Of a DNA stretch of 64,000 nucleotides, positions 10,479-22,781 are shown one piece after another. Position numbers and translations under genes: made by a program. This DNA is from Synaphobranchus kaupii (lineage: Eukaryota > Chordata > Actinopteri > Anguilliformes > Synaphobranchidae): contig CM056377.1 in NCBI GenBank assembly GCA_029718625.1, positions 98,076,998-98,140,997 of the forward strand. The letters run 5' to 3'. Position 1 is the first letter of the stretch; each line of letters opens with the position of its first letter. The notes under the pieces are model-generated. The model did no database searches, had not been told where the DNA came from, and saw only the letters and a list, made by a program, of their open reading frames with translations.

Positions 10479-11560
10479 AGGGATAGTTCGGAATTTTGGA
10501 CATAATGTCTCAATTACGACTTACCCATGATGTAGTTGATTGATGGAAACCATTTTAGTTGGTTTAGTAGCTAGGTAACGTAAAGTAGCCTATTAGCTCT
10601 GCCGGCCAAAAACAATATCGCGCGTGTGAAAGAATCAGACTCGTAGTATTGTTAGCTAACGTTCAGGTAAGGTGGTATTTCGGTGTGTATTTCAAGGTTG
10701 TTCAAATCATGCAAAAAAATGGGCACCACAAAGTTTTCACAGATTTCCAGTGGAAGATCAACAAAGAAAACAGCTGTGGCTTCTTGCTGCTCGCATGGAT
10801 GTCACCAATTGAGACTCTAAAAAAGTTTGTAGTGACCATTTCACGTAGGATGACTATGTGAAAATCAAAAAAGGACGGGCGGGACACCCTCTACTGAAGG
10901 AGACTGCTGTGCAATCACCTGTTTTTCTTCATGCACCGAAAACAACTGACGAGCAGGTAACTAATAAATGATTGCATACGTGATCTATCTATTCAGCTAG
11001 CTAGCTAGCTAGTTGCCACGATTGGGAAGTCATGGAAGTGGTCAAACGTTTCCTGCAAATTGGTAGCCAGTGTGCTTGCTTGTATATGCTGTGTTATTCT
11101 GTAGCATGTTTGTGTTTAGCTGACTTGTTGTCTACCAAATATGTAACTTTACGGCAAAACGGATTGTGTCGGCAACTGTGGAGTACAGCAGATAGCCTAC
11201 AGGCAGATATCCCTGGCTAATCTACAGCTAGCTCCGCCGCCGTACTTCCACTGAGAATTTAGATGAGCACAAAGTAAAGGATTCAACGATAGTTTGACTT
11301 GAAAAATTATGGTATAATCACTGAAAATAACCCCGATAGACTGTCGTCGTATTGTATTTGCTTTGGGTGCACTGTGGAGTGTTAAAGTGCGTTTGGTAGT
11401 GATTGCTACTAGTTTCCTACGAGTTGCTCTAGCATTAGCAATGTGTGTATGTCCAAAAGAAGGGACAGCATGGAATTATCTGAAAATGGTTTCCATCAAT
11501 CAACTACATCATGGGTAAGTCGTAATTGAGATATTATGTCCAAAATTCCAAACTATCCCT
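10479..11560 (+). mobile_element. Kolobok-like DNA transposon, TTAA target site
   Basis: TTAA flanks both sides (10475-10478 and 11561-11564). The termini are inverted: AGGGATAGTTCGGAATTTTG at the left and its complement at the right, with similarity extending about 75 bp inward. Inside lies a broken THAP domain. Kolobok-superfamily elements duplicate TTAA and encode THAP-containing transposases; P elements also carry THAP but make 7-8-bp duplications. The catalytic transposase domain is absent in this 1.08-kb copy, so it is non-autonomous. The superfamily name is inferred from TTAA plus THAP. Confidence 0.65.
10675..10956 (+). pseudogene. THAP zinc-finger domain remnant in a DNA transposon
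   Basis: A single reading frame gives a C2CH THAP signature. Cys codons lie at 10684 and 10699 (C-x4-C). FHRFP and a basic-aromatic helix segment with LWLLAAR follow. Cys at 10828 and His at 10837 form C-x2-H in CSDHF, with 42 residues between the second and third cysteines, within the family's usual range. THAP domains bind specific DNA, here presumably the element's own ends. Two in-frame stops (10810-10812 and 10846-10848) inactivate it. A GT donor-like site follows CAG at 10957, suggesting the original exon ended there. Confidence 0.7.
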
Positions 11561-11564
11561 TTAA

Positions 11565-12798
11565 TGTAAAAAAAAAATTATATAAATAACTGTGCCATTG
11601 GCTACATGTTTTAATCTCACACAAATGCAGACAAAATTTGTCTGTGTGGAGCCTGCTGTGCTCTTGCGGTCATGTCTGACTGTGGAAACCGAACCTTCAA
11701 CGCCAACATTTCTTTATTACATCTTCATTCATTTCATCACTTCAGCTCTGTTCAGTTTATCCTTTTCACACATAATACAATGTCACCATAAAATTAACTA
11801 CTAGGAAAATGAAGAATTTACAATAATACATTAAGAATTGATGATAGCCTACGATAAGCTGCAATCCCTTAAGAGATCGGATTTATAAACCTCCAATTCC
11901 CCAAACATATCTGTTTGATGGTTAGTCACTTTAAAAAATTACAATAGCCTCCGAACATTGCTCTAGTCTACGCTACTCTGCAGACAATGTAGCTTACTGC
12001 AAACACTTTTAATTAAAAGAATAATAATCTCTGGTAGGCTACTTTCTTAGTAGTATCTATGGTTTTCTTTCTGGCTAAGATTCCTGGGAAATATGTGTTG
12101 TCCAATTAAGCTTGTTAGCCAACATTAGTTTTTCCAGAGAAACGTCAGCTGCTAGTCAGGAAGCAGGTACAAGCTAGGCTACTACCAAGCGAATCAACAT
12201 GCCTTATATATCCATTGCACTACAGAAAACGAAACTATTTATTTGGAATGCATGTATTCTGTATGCATGTCTCTCTCGATGTCATTATCTTCATGCATTA
12301 TTCATCATTAGTTAGCTACCAAAAATAAGTGATATCTGATCAAAAACATCTCCAACGTAAAATAAAAAAAGCCAAGTTACTCAAGCATTAAGTCCTTAAT
12401 TCCAACTTGAAAAAACTAGACCTGCCTTTAAAATTATTGATGTCAAAATGTGGCCAAGTTACAACTAACAATATTCCCTATCGTAACTCACACTAAACTA
12501 TCTCTATTCCAAAGCAATGCTATCCAAACTTTCCTAAATTATTTAATGCAACTTGGCCCTGTGTTTCTTCATCTTACAATCTCAAGAGAATCTTACTTAT
12601 CTTACAATCTCACATCAAACTGCAAAATGAGAATAATTTATAGTGGAAATAAATTCACAGAATTAATAAAATGTATTATTATTATTATTGTATATTTATT
12701 GATTTATTCATTTGGAATATTTGGATTTCTATCAAAACCTGTGTGGTCCTACATAGCATAGATATCCTGATGTTCACAAAATTCTGTTCGCATGTTCT
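11565..12798. other. AT-rich spacer between Kolobok-like ends
   Basis: No coding similarity. It lies between the complete Kolobok-like element and a further solo copy of its right end, so it may be interior of an older, larger copy. Nothing in the sequence proves this. Confidence 0.3.
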
Positions 12799-12870
12799 GT
12801 TTCCATCAATCAACTACATTATGGGTAAGTCGTAATTGAGACATTATGTCCAAAATTCCGAACTATCCCT
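12799..12870 (+). mobile_element. Solo Kolobok-like right terminal repeat
   Basis: About 72 bp nearly identical to 11489-11560, in the same orientation and also followed by TTAA (12871-12874). No matching left end lies immediately upstream. It is followed at 12875-12940 by 'gggttctttggaagaa' and 'ggttctagatagaaccct', another fish-type repetitive motif that I cannot name. Confidence 0.7.
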
Positions 12871-12940
12871 TTAAGAACCATTTTTTCCATAAAGGGTTCT
12901 TTGGAAGAAAACGGTTCTAGATAGAACCCTACCCCACTGC

Positions 12941-15305
12941 TAATGAGTGTTGCATAGCTTTAATAAGAAAGTTTGATTTAGAACACAGACAATAATGGGA
13001 AAGCACTGATGTGACAATGCATTATGTTGTTTCTTGGGGTCTGTACTTATCCAGCCAACTACAGTACAGCAATCTAAAGTTTTGATCTTCAGTAAATGTT
13101 TCTCTATACCAAAATTTTTGTTGGCATAACAAACAGAACGTTCTTAGTTGGTGCTTTTCTGATAATTAAAAAGGCAAATCTGTCATTTTCCTTTGTCATT
13201 TTGATCTTTGTCTATGGCCAATCAGCTCATCTCAGATGACTATTTCTATTTTTGTTTTTAAAAAAAACATGTTTGACATTGTGTAGTAGTTAGTACATGG
13301 TCAATCCATCTTTGAGCTTGCAGCTTTTACATTTCCATGCCCTTGAAATAGCCATAAGGTGAGGTCAGTTAAATCCTGCAGTGCCCAGTGCTGTGTTTAT
13401 TATTAACTTTGATAGTGCATATAATTAATTGCTTATGCAGGCTGACCTTCTAGGTCTTCAGATGTGTAATGAAAAGCCTGCCTACATGGTGGTTCTGATA
13501 TGACAGATTTTTAAAGGATTAAACAAAACTATGATGTTCTATGTGATAGTTAACAAGGTTGACACAGCAGACCTTCAGACAAACCAGAGAGTATTTTGCA
13601 TAAAGAATGAATGCCAGAATGAAGAAGGATGAGATTTACACTTCATAAAATGGAGGAATGTGATCAAAAGCCATTAAGTTAAGATGTAAATGTGGCAGCC
13701 ACAAGGTTAGAATTAGAGGAAAACACAAAGCTAAGATATATGTAAATATTTATAGTTTCAGCACACCAACCCCAACAAAATAATGTAACACAACAAAAAA
13801 AAAGTAAAATAAAAAAATGTATAATAGTATATGAAACGCACTAATGAGTTGTAGTGTCCTTGACTTTTTCACTCAATTACAATTAGTGTTACTTTCAAAA
13901 CTCTCTATTTAGCAATACGTCTGCTATATACTGTTAGGTGAAGACCTGCAGTCAACTTGTCACCCTCATGGATAGTAGGTTACACCAACACACAGGTGAA
14001 CTGGAAGCTTGCATCTTTTTTTATCAAAGAACGTGCAATCTGGACATTAAAATCAGTGAATTTCATTCTTCTGTTATGAACCCCTTCTCGAGCACCACCT
14101 TTTTTGACCACAAGCCCGAAAATAAAATGGTTACTGTTCTTGAACCCCTTTGACTGCAGGCATAATCCTGGTCTCTTCTGTAAGGTAACCATTGGGAGTT
14201 TGTGTTACAAGAGTCAGAATTATTACTGAATTACTGAAACAAAGTAACAGAAGCTCAAATACAGTGGAAGTGTAATTTTCTTTCTTGCCTAAAAGTTTTT
14301 TTTTTTTTTACCAGGAAAAGGATACCGATTATTTGAAATAAGTAGCAATTAATTCATTTGAAATTAACTGAGACAAGTCAGACTGGGTAGCCGTTGTTCT
14401 TACCAAATTAGTATTGAGCTTCTCTGGTTAATTTCATTACATGTCACATTGGTGGACATAGTTCTCACAAGAGCTGCAGAAGCTGGTAATTGGGGCATCA
14501 CAAATCCTTTCTCATTGGGATTTTTCAGGTAACAATCTCTTATCAACCTTCACAATTGTGCATATCACATCAACCTTCACAATTTGTTTATTTAATTTGA
14601 ATTATCATATTGATTTTAATTTGATCAAGTATTTTAGTTCAATTTGAATTACCATGTTGATTTACTTGTCAAGTGTAAGCCATGGTCCACTGGAAAACAT
14701 TATTTTAACCCAGGGGTGTCAAAATGGTTCATGTTTTAGAGTCAAATATAAGCCTTCAGGCTGCAGTCTCTGCTCTTAATTAGTCGTGAGGCTAGTTTTT
14801 CAGTTTGGAATTTACTATTGAAGATGACGATTGTTTAAAAGTAATTTTACTTCTATGCATTATGGGAGACGTGTTTCAATAATTTTATGATTGTGTATAA
14901 CACAGAAACAAACAATATTTACCAACTCAGTAGTTTCATAGACACAGAAAGACAGTTATCTCTTCTTAGTTACATGAAAAGAAACTGAAAAAAAGAAACT
15001 GACCAACTCCACTTCATGACTGCTAACTGTCAATCAGCTTGCTAATATGAGTAATTTGAAATTTCAAATGAACTAATTGAATTGATTAAATTAAGCTAAT
15101 AGGCTAATTGAAACCTACCTTGACTATCTGGTGGCTGTGAGGTAAAATTTCAGTAGGGAAATGTTTGTGATGGAACAAATAAAGATCTTAATATGCATGG
15201 ATGATAAATATATTATCATGAAGATCAATTATAACAATGCTATTCAGAATGGAGATAGCAGTGAGTACCATTTCAGACTGCATTTGGGCATGGTGATGTC
15301 AGATA
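12941..15305. other. Non-coding, no element recognised
   Basis: AT-rich DNA with homopolymer runs and short open frames only. No motifs of known proteins, terminal repeats or RNA genes were seen. Confidence 0.3.
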
Positions 15306-16088
15306 AAGCTGGGGCCACATTACACGACTTTTCCAATCGTAAGCGACAATGAAAAAAATGAATAGCACACATTTAACAAATGTCATATGCAGATTTGCAG
15401 TCTCTTGTGTTGCACACAGATAATGACGGCTGTTTTTGAGGAGCACAAATCTAAACAACAGAGAATTGACGCAGAAGGATGCAGTTCTCTCGCATGAACG
15501 TGATTTCTCGTGGTAGACCTGCACTCGCAAGAATGTCTTTTTTCTGATATTTTGAAACCAAAACAACCATGGAGCCCATACAGCTTGCAACTTTGTCAGT
15601 GTTGTTGTGGTAATTTGCAGAGTTGACATTGTACAGACAGACACACGCATGTTTCTGCCACAAATCCACAAGTCGCTCCTCGTTTTTAGTATTCCAAAAA
15701 ACATGCTTATTCGGCTCAGCCATCTGCACGTTGGATTTGATGTTTAGTTGCGTATTTTTCCACCTCTTCCTTCCTCTGTCACAAACTCACTTTTCATTGG
15801 CTATTGAAAATTCCCGTAGTGATTTCAGTCTTTGGTCAGCACAAACCACAAGATTACACACAGACTAACCCAGATCAAATCAAAAATGTTTGATAAAATC
15901 GTGGCGTTCCCGACTGGGATCGCAGGAGACAGACAACAGTCTTTCACTCCCACACACATAACGATGATAGCTGCAACTTTACAGCGCGACTAGCCTGGAC
16001 TAGCCTTTCCCTAGACTACCATAGACTCTGCCTGATCGCAAATCGTTGCCAAATCGGGCTAAAAAATTGTGTAACGTGTCCCCAGCTT
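15306..16088. mobile_element. TIR-bounded non-autonomous DNA element (MITE-like)
   Basis: The left end AAGCTGGGGCCACATTACAC and the right end, read in complement as AAGCTGGGGACACGTTACAC, differ at only two of 20 positions. Each is flanked by TA (15304-15305 and 16089-16090). Subterminal 'aatcgt/acgatt' words recur. No transposase similarity was found in the 783 bp. TA flanks suggest Tc1/mariner-type insertion, but the termini also resemble hAT-type fish MITEs I remember, so the superfamily is open. Confidence 0.6.
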
Positions 16089-16380
16089 TAGACATTGCCA
16101 TGGAGGAATGTTATTGGATGAAATGTGTGACTGAGAACCCTTGTGGGATCTGTACCCTGTGACTGAGGCTTCTGCATTGGGAAAAGCATCCATGAAAAAA
16201 GTGAGTTTATTCTTACTTGCAGCGTGCAATTTATGGGGAGAACAAGTTGAGGCAGCGGTATCCCTGATTATTGATTTGAAGAACACACGCAGTGAATGCT
16301 TTGTAGCTCTGAGGGCAGTCAAAGACACAGATTCTCTGATCACAAATCAAAATGCCCCAGAGACAGGAGAGCATGTGGTT

Positions 16381-16405
16381 CTACCACCTGTTTTACAGGT
16401 GGTAG
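16381..16405. other. Perfect 10-bp hairpin
   Basis: CTACCACCTG and CAGGTGGTAG are perfectly complementary around a five-base TTTTA loop. It lies just outside the left edge of the LTR-like repeat block. Its function is unknown. Confidence 0.5.
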
Positions 16406-16408
16406 GAC

Positions 16409-18026
16409 TGTTTTACACTAGGACAGGAAACCCCGTAATTAAGGGAAGGAGACAAGACAGGGAACACACATACCAAAGCTACTAACAGGCTCACTGTCAC
16501 ACGCCAATGAGTAGAAGCGCAAACGCCAGGTTTCTCAGTAAGAAAACCAAACAAGGCTAATGGAACAAAGCACTGGGCTCCCATACTTCTACGAGCAAAG
16601 TGACTAAAGAGCCAGAAATAATAAAGGCCCTGCCTCTGTAACGAGACGCATAAGAACAGGCGAGTAGCATAATGGCGCAAATAAAACACACAGCCAACAA
16701 ACACTGCAAAATAATACGAGATAGTATACGAGGAGGCGAAAGGAACAGAGATCTAACATTCCAAGGCTACTCTCAGACTCGCAGTCGCACAAACATGTCC
16801 ACAACATCGCCTGGTCTCCCTATAGGAAGACATGTACCGAGGGATGAAACAAAACTACAGTTCCGAACAAAATCGCCAAAGCTCCATGTACGGAGACAGG
16901 TACCGAAGGATGAACAGGACAGCTGCACCGGACATTTACCGGCTAAAAGACTAATGCGAGCTTAAAAGAAAATACACACCCTGCCTCACAGTAAAAAGGA
17001 ATGTAACGAGGCGACAGGAACAGAGATCCAACGTTCCACGGCTACTTCCATAAGCTCGTAGTCACACGCAGAAAACATAAAGGGGGGTAAACGCCTGATC
17101 TCCCAGGAGAGAGAAACATTTTACAGGCGAGCCGCCGGTAAACCGCCGTCCCATACCTTTACTAGCAAAATGACTAACACAAGCTTAGTAGAAAATCCAC
17201 GCCCTAGCCTCTCAGTAAAAGGGAATGTAATGAGGCAAAAGGAACAGAGAGCTAACGTTCCAAGGCTACTTTCAGAGACTCGCAGTCACACTCTAACATG
17301 TCCACAACATCGCCCGGTCTCCCTATAGGAAGACATGTACCGTAGGATGAAACAGAACTACAGTTCTGAACAAAAATCGCCAAAGCTCCATGTACAGAGA
17401 CAGGTTCCGAAGGACGAACAGGACAGCTGCTCCGGACATTTACCAGCTAAAAGACTAACGCAAGCTTAATAGAAAATACACGCCCTGCCTCTCAGTACGA
17501 TAAAAACGCCCGGTCTCTTAGTAAGAAATGACTATACAAATACACCCACAAACAAACAAAGACTCCTCTCGATTTCACGGAAGAAAGCAGACAGAGAGAG
17601 GAGGAAGAGACAGAAAAGGCAAAAGGTCTAGGCAGAGGAAGAAAGGAAAGACCAGGAAGCGGAGACAGAAAAGAGTCCAAATATATCCACAAAGGCAAGT
17701 CCCGCATTACTCCAATAAAACACACTGGAGCGAAAAGGGTCTCCTAAAAAACCTAGACCAATCATACTGACTCAGCAATCAACGGGCAAAATAATACCAC
17801 ACACAAAACAGTGCAAATGTTGCCAGACAATACAAATTAATATCAAAGTCCAGAACGGAGGAAAACATGGGCTTAAATAGCTCCAAGGTAACCACGCACA
17901 GGTGTGATGCTGAGAGAAGCTCCGCAATCAAGACGGGGCAGAGCAAACATCCACTAAAAGGGCAGCGCCCTCGCGTGGCTACCAAGGAAACCGACCGCAA
18001 GGGAAAAAGGCTCAAAAACCATGACA
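16409..18026 (-). mobile_element. Probable LTR of a Ty3/gypsy-like element (solo), minus strand
   Basis: Read on the minus strand it starts TGTCATGG at 18026, the same start as the chromoviral LTRs at 53680 and 60966. It has a TATA-like TATTTAAG near 17872-17879 and ends near 16409 in ...ACACA-like sequence. The interior contains long degenerate repeats, like the repeat-filled LTRs of the other chromoviruses here. No internal coding region adjoins it, so it would be a solo LTR. I could not find a target duplication, so the left boundary is uncertain. Confidence 0.4.
16735..17500. repeat. Alternating repeat blocks, about 500-bp period
   Basis: The segment 16735-16985 (with 'aacatgtccacaacatcgcc' at 16792 and 'atcgccaaagctccatgtac' near 16880) recurs at 17238-17483 with few changes. 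The displacement is about 503 bp. A different, related block (about 16990-17235, resembling 16500-16650) sits between the copies, giving an A-B-A-type order. Confidence 0.7.
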
Positions 18027-21000
18027 TGGGGAAGTAAACACAAGAGCACATGGCTGGGAGACGGCCAATGAAAACAATAACACAGAAACAAAAACGGACA
18101 TGACCAAAACAGATATAACAGAAAAACATAACACAGACTCAAATACTGACATTCGTGGTATTATATTATTACATCTCCTAGTTTTATCTATTGTACTATA
18201 GAAAATACAGATTTACAGCTTGTATTTTAGGTTAGGCACCAATATTTGGAATTAAAATAATCTTGAGCTGATCATCGTGATCATTTTTGCCAAATATTAA
18301 CAGCCACAACAACTTCTGCAATGCATTTCTTTCATTGTTGTTTTAATATAATTATTTCATACATAAAGGGCATGTCTTTCCCCAGAGGTAATGAAATCAA
18401 GATAGTCATTTGAAGGGAGTTAATTAGGTTGCTTGGGATAAATCAGGTTTCCATTTGTTGGGGGAGAGTGGATCTCCCTTTAAGGTCAGTGGAGATTTGA
18501 CCCCTGTCTGTTCACCTGATATCCAATCTGCAGGAGTAGCACTCAAGACCAGGACTGCCAAGACTCCAGCCAGCTCTTATCATGTGTTATCAGGTGTCAT
18601 CACTGCAAGGATCTCAAGGTGCCTCGGGGTCAGAAATGACAATTTGTTAATGTCTCAGGCATGTCTGGTGGTGAAGTGACTCCATCAGCTTTCTGAATGC
18701 TGACTGCCTGTTTTACTCCATATCTTGGATTCCCATGTGAATATCAAGAAGGAAAAAACATGGATTTACAGAGAGTTGTCACAAACGGCAGAAGTTTAGT
18801 ACATTTCAGTTTTAAATATTATTACTAGTATTAACTAGAATGCAACAAACACAAAACTCATGAAAATAACATGTGCTTTGGTGAACAGAAAAGACAGAAA
18901 AGAGATACTTGATTGACATTCCTCTGTAAAACTGCCCTTTATACCTTTACATGTGGTTAACTGAAATGAATGATGCCATCTCTTAAAACTAAAAATAAGA
19001 TCAAACAACATAACTTAAGAAAAGCCTTTAATACACCTTTGACATGACATGTTTTGTACTACTCTCAGCAACCAAAAGGTGGCACTCTTGCTTTTCCATC
19101 ACCCATTATAAGTTTTGAACATTAAAGTAAGCATTACCATATTTATGTTTTAAATTATTTAGTGCTGAGGCTTTATATGCTGTGAAAAAAGTAAAATTCA
19201 TGACGGCATCTATGTGACATGCCATAAAAGTTCATGATTGTCATTCCTTTAATGATTATATCCTATTTTGAAGTCTTGTATTTGGGGCCATTCTAAATAA
19301 ATAGCAATTTGTTCAAAATGGTGCACAAAAAGCAGATGGAAAATAAACCATTTCAATAATCTTCATAATAATAACAACTGCATTTACTGCAAATTTGACC
19401 TTTTTTTATTTTATAAGAGCATCTGGGCATGTGATAAGTCCTCCAAGCATAGAACACTGTTTTCTGATTGAAATTGTAATATAATTAGTTTCTCTTCTGA
19501 AGCACAATCTGTCAGGGTGGTGACATGGTAGTTATGTGCGTTCATTGCAAACTACTAGATACTGACTGCATATGACATTGAACTACAAACAACACCACAG
19601 CTGGGGTTATCCATGCTCCTTTATATACTTGTGCAGCAATAATGAGCCAAACATATAAAACTTTCATATCCATCCCCATTTACCAATCCCCGGTCAAGTT
19701 CCACAGAGATTCTGACAAGAATGAATCTTGCAATATCCCTGTGCTGGGAGAAAAAATTACACATTAAAACTTGATGGCTGTATAAATCAAATTTTCATAA
19801 AACATTACCTTTAGGGGGAAGAAGAACAGATCTGGCAGAAAGTCGCCTGTGGTTTGCCTGTGAGAGTTGTAAGTTGCATTTTTCCGCAAGACAATAAAAA
19901 TGAGGAAAATACATTTCATTTATGTATGCATTTTGAAGCAGTAGTCAGTACTTTTAATTGGTACTCAAAATGATACACTGTAGATATCATAATTATTTTT
20001 TGCTAATTATGCATACACACAGAATACAATTTGTTATTAACTTAAAAAACACAGCTCATCAAAGAGTCTTGAGTAGCTCTATTTTATTAATTTCAGATAA
20101 GTTTTTCCTTGTCATAAATCTTTAAAACTCCAACAAACGGGTCTGGTGCAATAATCACGGGGTTATAAGCATATGTATTTTTAACAGCACAGTCCTAATA
20201 GTTTCCTGTTAATAAATGTCACAATGTGAAATGTGATCAAAACCCTATGCAAGATCAACACCAGAATAAACTCGCATCCATCAAAAGTGACATTCATTTC
20301 TGCTGGGTGAATTCAACAGACAGACACATTAAAATGTGATTAATACAGTACAATACCGTTGAAATCACATAAACTCATATATTGAATGTGGTAATTAGTC
20401 AGCGGAGTGATTGTTTTGAATATGAAACAATAATGAAGGGAGAGTGTATAACCTGGAGACAATTCCTCCTGGGGTTCTAATTTAGACATGCTCTTTGGAA
20501 CAGATAACATTGTGAACTACATCAAATATAATGGGTGCTTGAACCCACAGCACACCCTCTTTGTGCGACCACTGATCCGAAACAAGTTCCTGTTTGCAAA
20601 AGTAGTTCACAGGTCAGAATGCTCAAAGCAGTCGAAGCAGAGTGCTAATCCATAAGTATTTTGTAATATTCCAAGATGGAATGTGTGTGTGGGTGGGGTT
20701 GCCTGTAGAAGAGCTCCGGAAAAGTGTAAATTGAAGTGGATTTACCATTGTTAGAAATAGGATGACTAGCGTGAGAGCTAGTGTCTGATCTTGGTCATTT
20801 CCTTGCATCTCATGCAAGGCCATAACCATGTATTCAACATTGGGGGGGGGGGGGGGGGGGGGTTGTGATTGGAACGATTGTGGTTGCAATTATGGTTGGA
20901 GGCTGTATCTGCATTACCTACAGCTGACAGCCAGCGACAAATACTGACAGACACTCCAGTGGTGAATCTTTGCAAGTCCTCAAGAGCTGTTTTTTTCAGG

Positions 21001-22217
21001 TAAGTGTTTTAAGGTGTACCAACATCCAAAAAAGCATATCTTCTTTAAATATGTGCATAGTGCAGTGTATGAGACAGCTCAGAATCTGTACTACTTTCAT
21101 AAACTATAAAAAAACTGAAAAATGACTCTGTGTTACTTGTTAACCATTTTACCAGCACCTGTCACATATATTTAGCACAAGGTTATAGTCACAAAAGTAT
21201 ATTTCCTGTTTTCTATGAAAGATCATCTTTTTTGTACTATTAAATAAGCTAGCTTCATAGTAAACTTTTTTTAAATGTTGTTTTACAATGTTGAAGAAAA
21301 CTATTGCTGTTCCAACCCTACATGAACAACCACTCCCACTCTCAATAAATGTTTACTCCATTGTAGAAACATAATAATTTAAAGTCATCTTTATCCGCCC
21401 CCCCAGAAAATACTCTTTAATCTAAATTACAATCTTCAAAGCATTTTGGATTACTGACCAGTGTACAGGCGGATTCTTCTCTTGGTGGGTTGTACAGTGA
21501 TTAGAGTCTTTGAAGGTCACTAAACCCATGGTTTCGGATTATCTGGATGATTCTGTTGACTGTTGGGCACCTGAGCACTGCCTGCATATCTCGATAAGGA
21601 CCATGGACAACAAATAGCTCCAGTTCCTGAGAAACACATGTGGTTTCTGAGACTACTAGGGAAAAGGACACATACAACTTCTGGCGAGGACCAGAAAAAA
21701 AAAATCCAAAGCATAATTATCAAGGGAACATACCTAGTAATCTGTTATTTTCCTGGTGGTTTCCGTCTTCAACAGGACTTGGAGCTCTTTTTTAGTAGTG
21801 TGTTATTGAATGACTTTACAATGTTTGTGCATGCAAATACTTATGCTGAAGGGAAAACAATATGTACACATGTACTTTTATTGACCACAATGTAAATCTG
21901 TATATGTTTCATAGGAATGACAGGTGAATATTTAATTATTTACTTAGCACTAAGCTTATATCACCATCTGGTATATTTGCAAAACAATCTATTGAGAAAG
22001 AAAGTTATTAAGCTTATCTGAAATCAACTGTATGCACAATAAAGCTTTCTCTGTGAAACCCTTGCAGGCTTCAGCATCTCATTTCCTGATAACACTAGGA
22101 CATATATTCTCCAGAATAACCAAATTTAAAATTGGAATGTATTCCAGCCAAAATTACTGTGCATCATTCAGGGACAGTTATTCTTCAGTCATTACAAGGG
22201 TCTCTTCTTATTTGACA
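18027..22217. other. Long non-coding stretch without recognised elements
   Basis: Over 4 kb of AT-rich sequence with no coding similarity and no terminal repeats found. A 21-G run lies at 20842-20862. This is the longest stretch in the window that could be old single-copy intergenic DNA. Confidence 0.35.
20842..20862 (+). repeat. Poly-G run (21 G)
   Basis: Uninterrupted guanine run in otherwise AT-rich DNA. It could form a quadruplex, but homopolymers of this length are also error-prone in sequencing, so the exact length is doubtful. Confidence 0.8.
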
Positions 22218-22219
22218 TA

Positions 22220-22486
22220 CAGTGAGCACCATAATTCATTGGACAGTGACACATTTTTTGTTATTTTGGTTCTGTACTTTAGCACTTTGCTTGAAAGGAT
22301 ACAATAACAATGAGGTTGAAGTGCAGACTGTAAGCTTTAATTTGAGGGTATTTTCATCCATATCGGATGGACCGTTTAGAAATTATAGAACCTTTTGTAC
22401 ATAGTCCCCCCCCCCCATTTTCGGGCATCAAAAAATATTGGACAGTTTAGCATAATGTAGAATAAAGGAATCATTTTTAATATTTG
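22220..22486 (+). repeat. Outer left arm of the foldback element
   Basis: This arm carries the terminal repeat and a C-run (22407-22419). It matches the complement of 30346-30613 closely. It ends at the retrotransposon target site. Confidence 0.85.
22482..22486. repeat. 5-bp target site duplication (left), atttg
   Basis: Identical to 29698-29702. The intact opposite arm of the foldback (complement of 30350-30366) shows the same site unduplicated. Confidence 0.9.
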
Positions 22487-22749
22487 TGTAATGTTCCGCT
22501 CCCTTCCTGTTCGTTTTCCGTGTTTTTCCTGTTTTCCCTCCGTGTCATGTTGGATCCTTTTGTCCGTGTTTTCCCCGCTGCTGCGGACTAGGCGTGTCCT
22601 TCCCTGTCTTGTTCGTCTGGTTGTTTTGTCTTGCTTCCGCCTTTCACTCCTTCCCCCCTCGTTGCATGCATTTCCTCACCTGGTGTTTCGCAATCACTCC
22701 CGTTTTATTTCCACACCTGTTCCTTATTTAGTTCTGTCATTAACCTCAC

Positions 22750-22781
22750 TATATAGTCTTTTGGCTGGCTGCCAGTCGGCG
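22750..22781 (+). promoter_or_regulatory. LTR TATA box and predicted transcription start
   Basis: TATATA at 22750-22755 lies 31 bp upstream of 22781. The RNA 5' end is predicted at 22781 because the 11 bases from there are exactly complementary to the sequence just after the LTR, as expected for a self-primed element. The 3' LTR has the same arrangement. Confidence 0.65.

Noticed and set aside
15273..15729. 143-codon and 92-codon minus-strand frames
   Set aside because: They overlap a TIR-bounded element and show no protein family features.
16735..17500. CRISPR-like array
   Set aside because: The repeats are about 250-500 bp and diverged, not short identical repeats with unique spacers, and the genome is vertebrate.
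18027..22217. Hidden host gene in the long featureless stretch
   Set aside because: No frame with recognisable motifs and no convincing run of splice-bounded exons was seen by eye. A gene cannot be excluded without transcript data.
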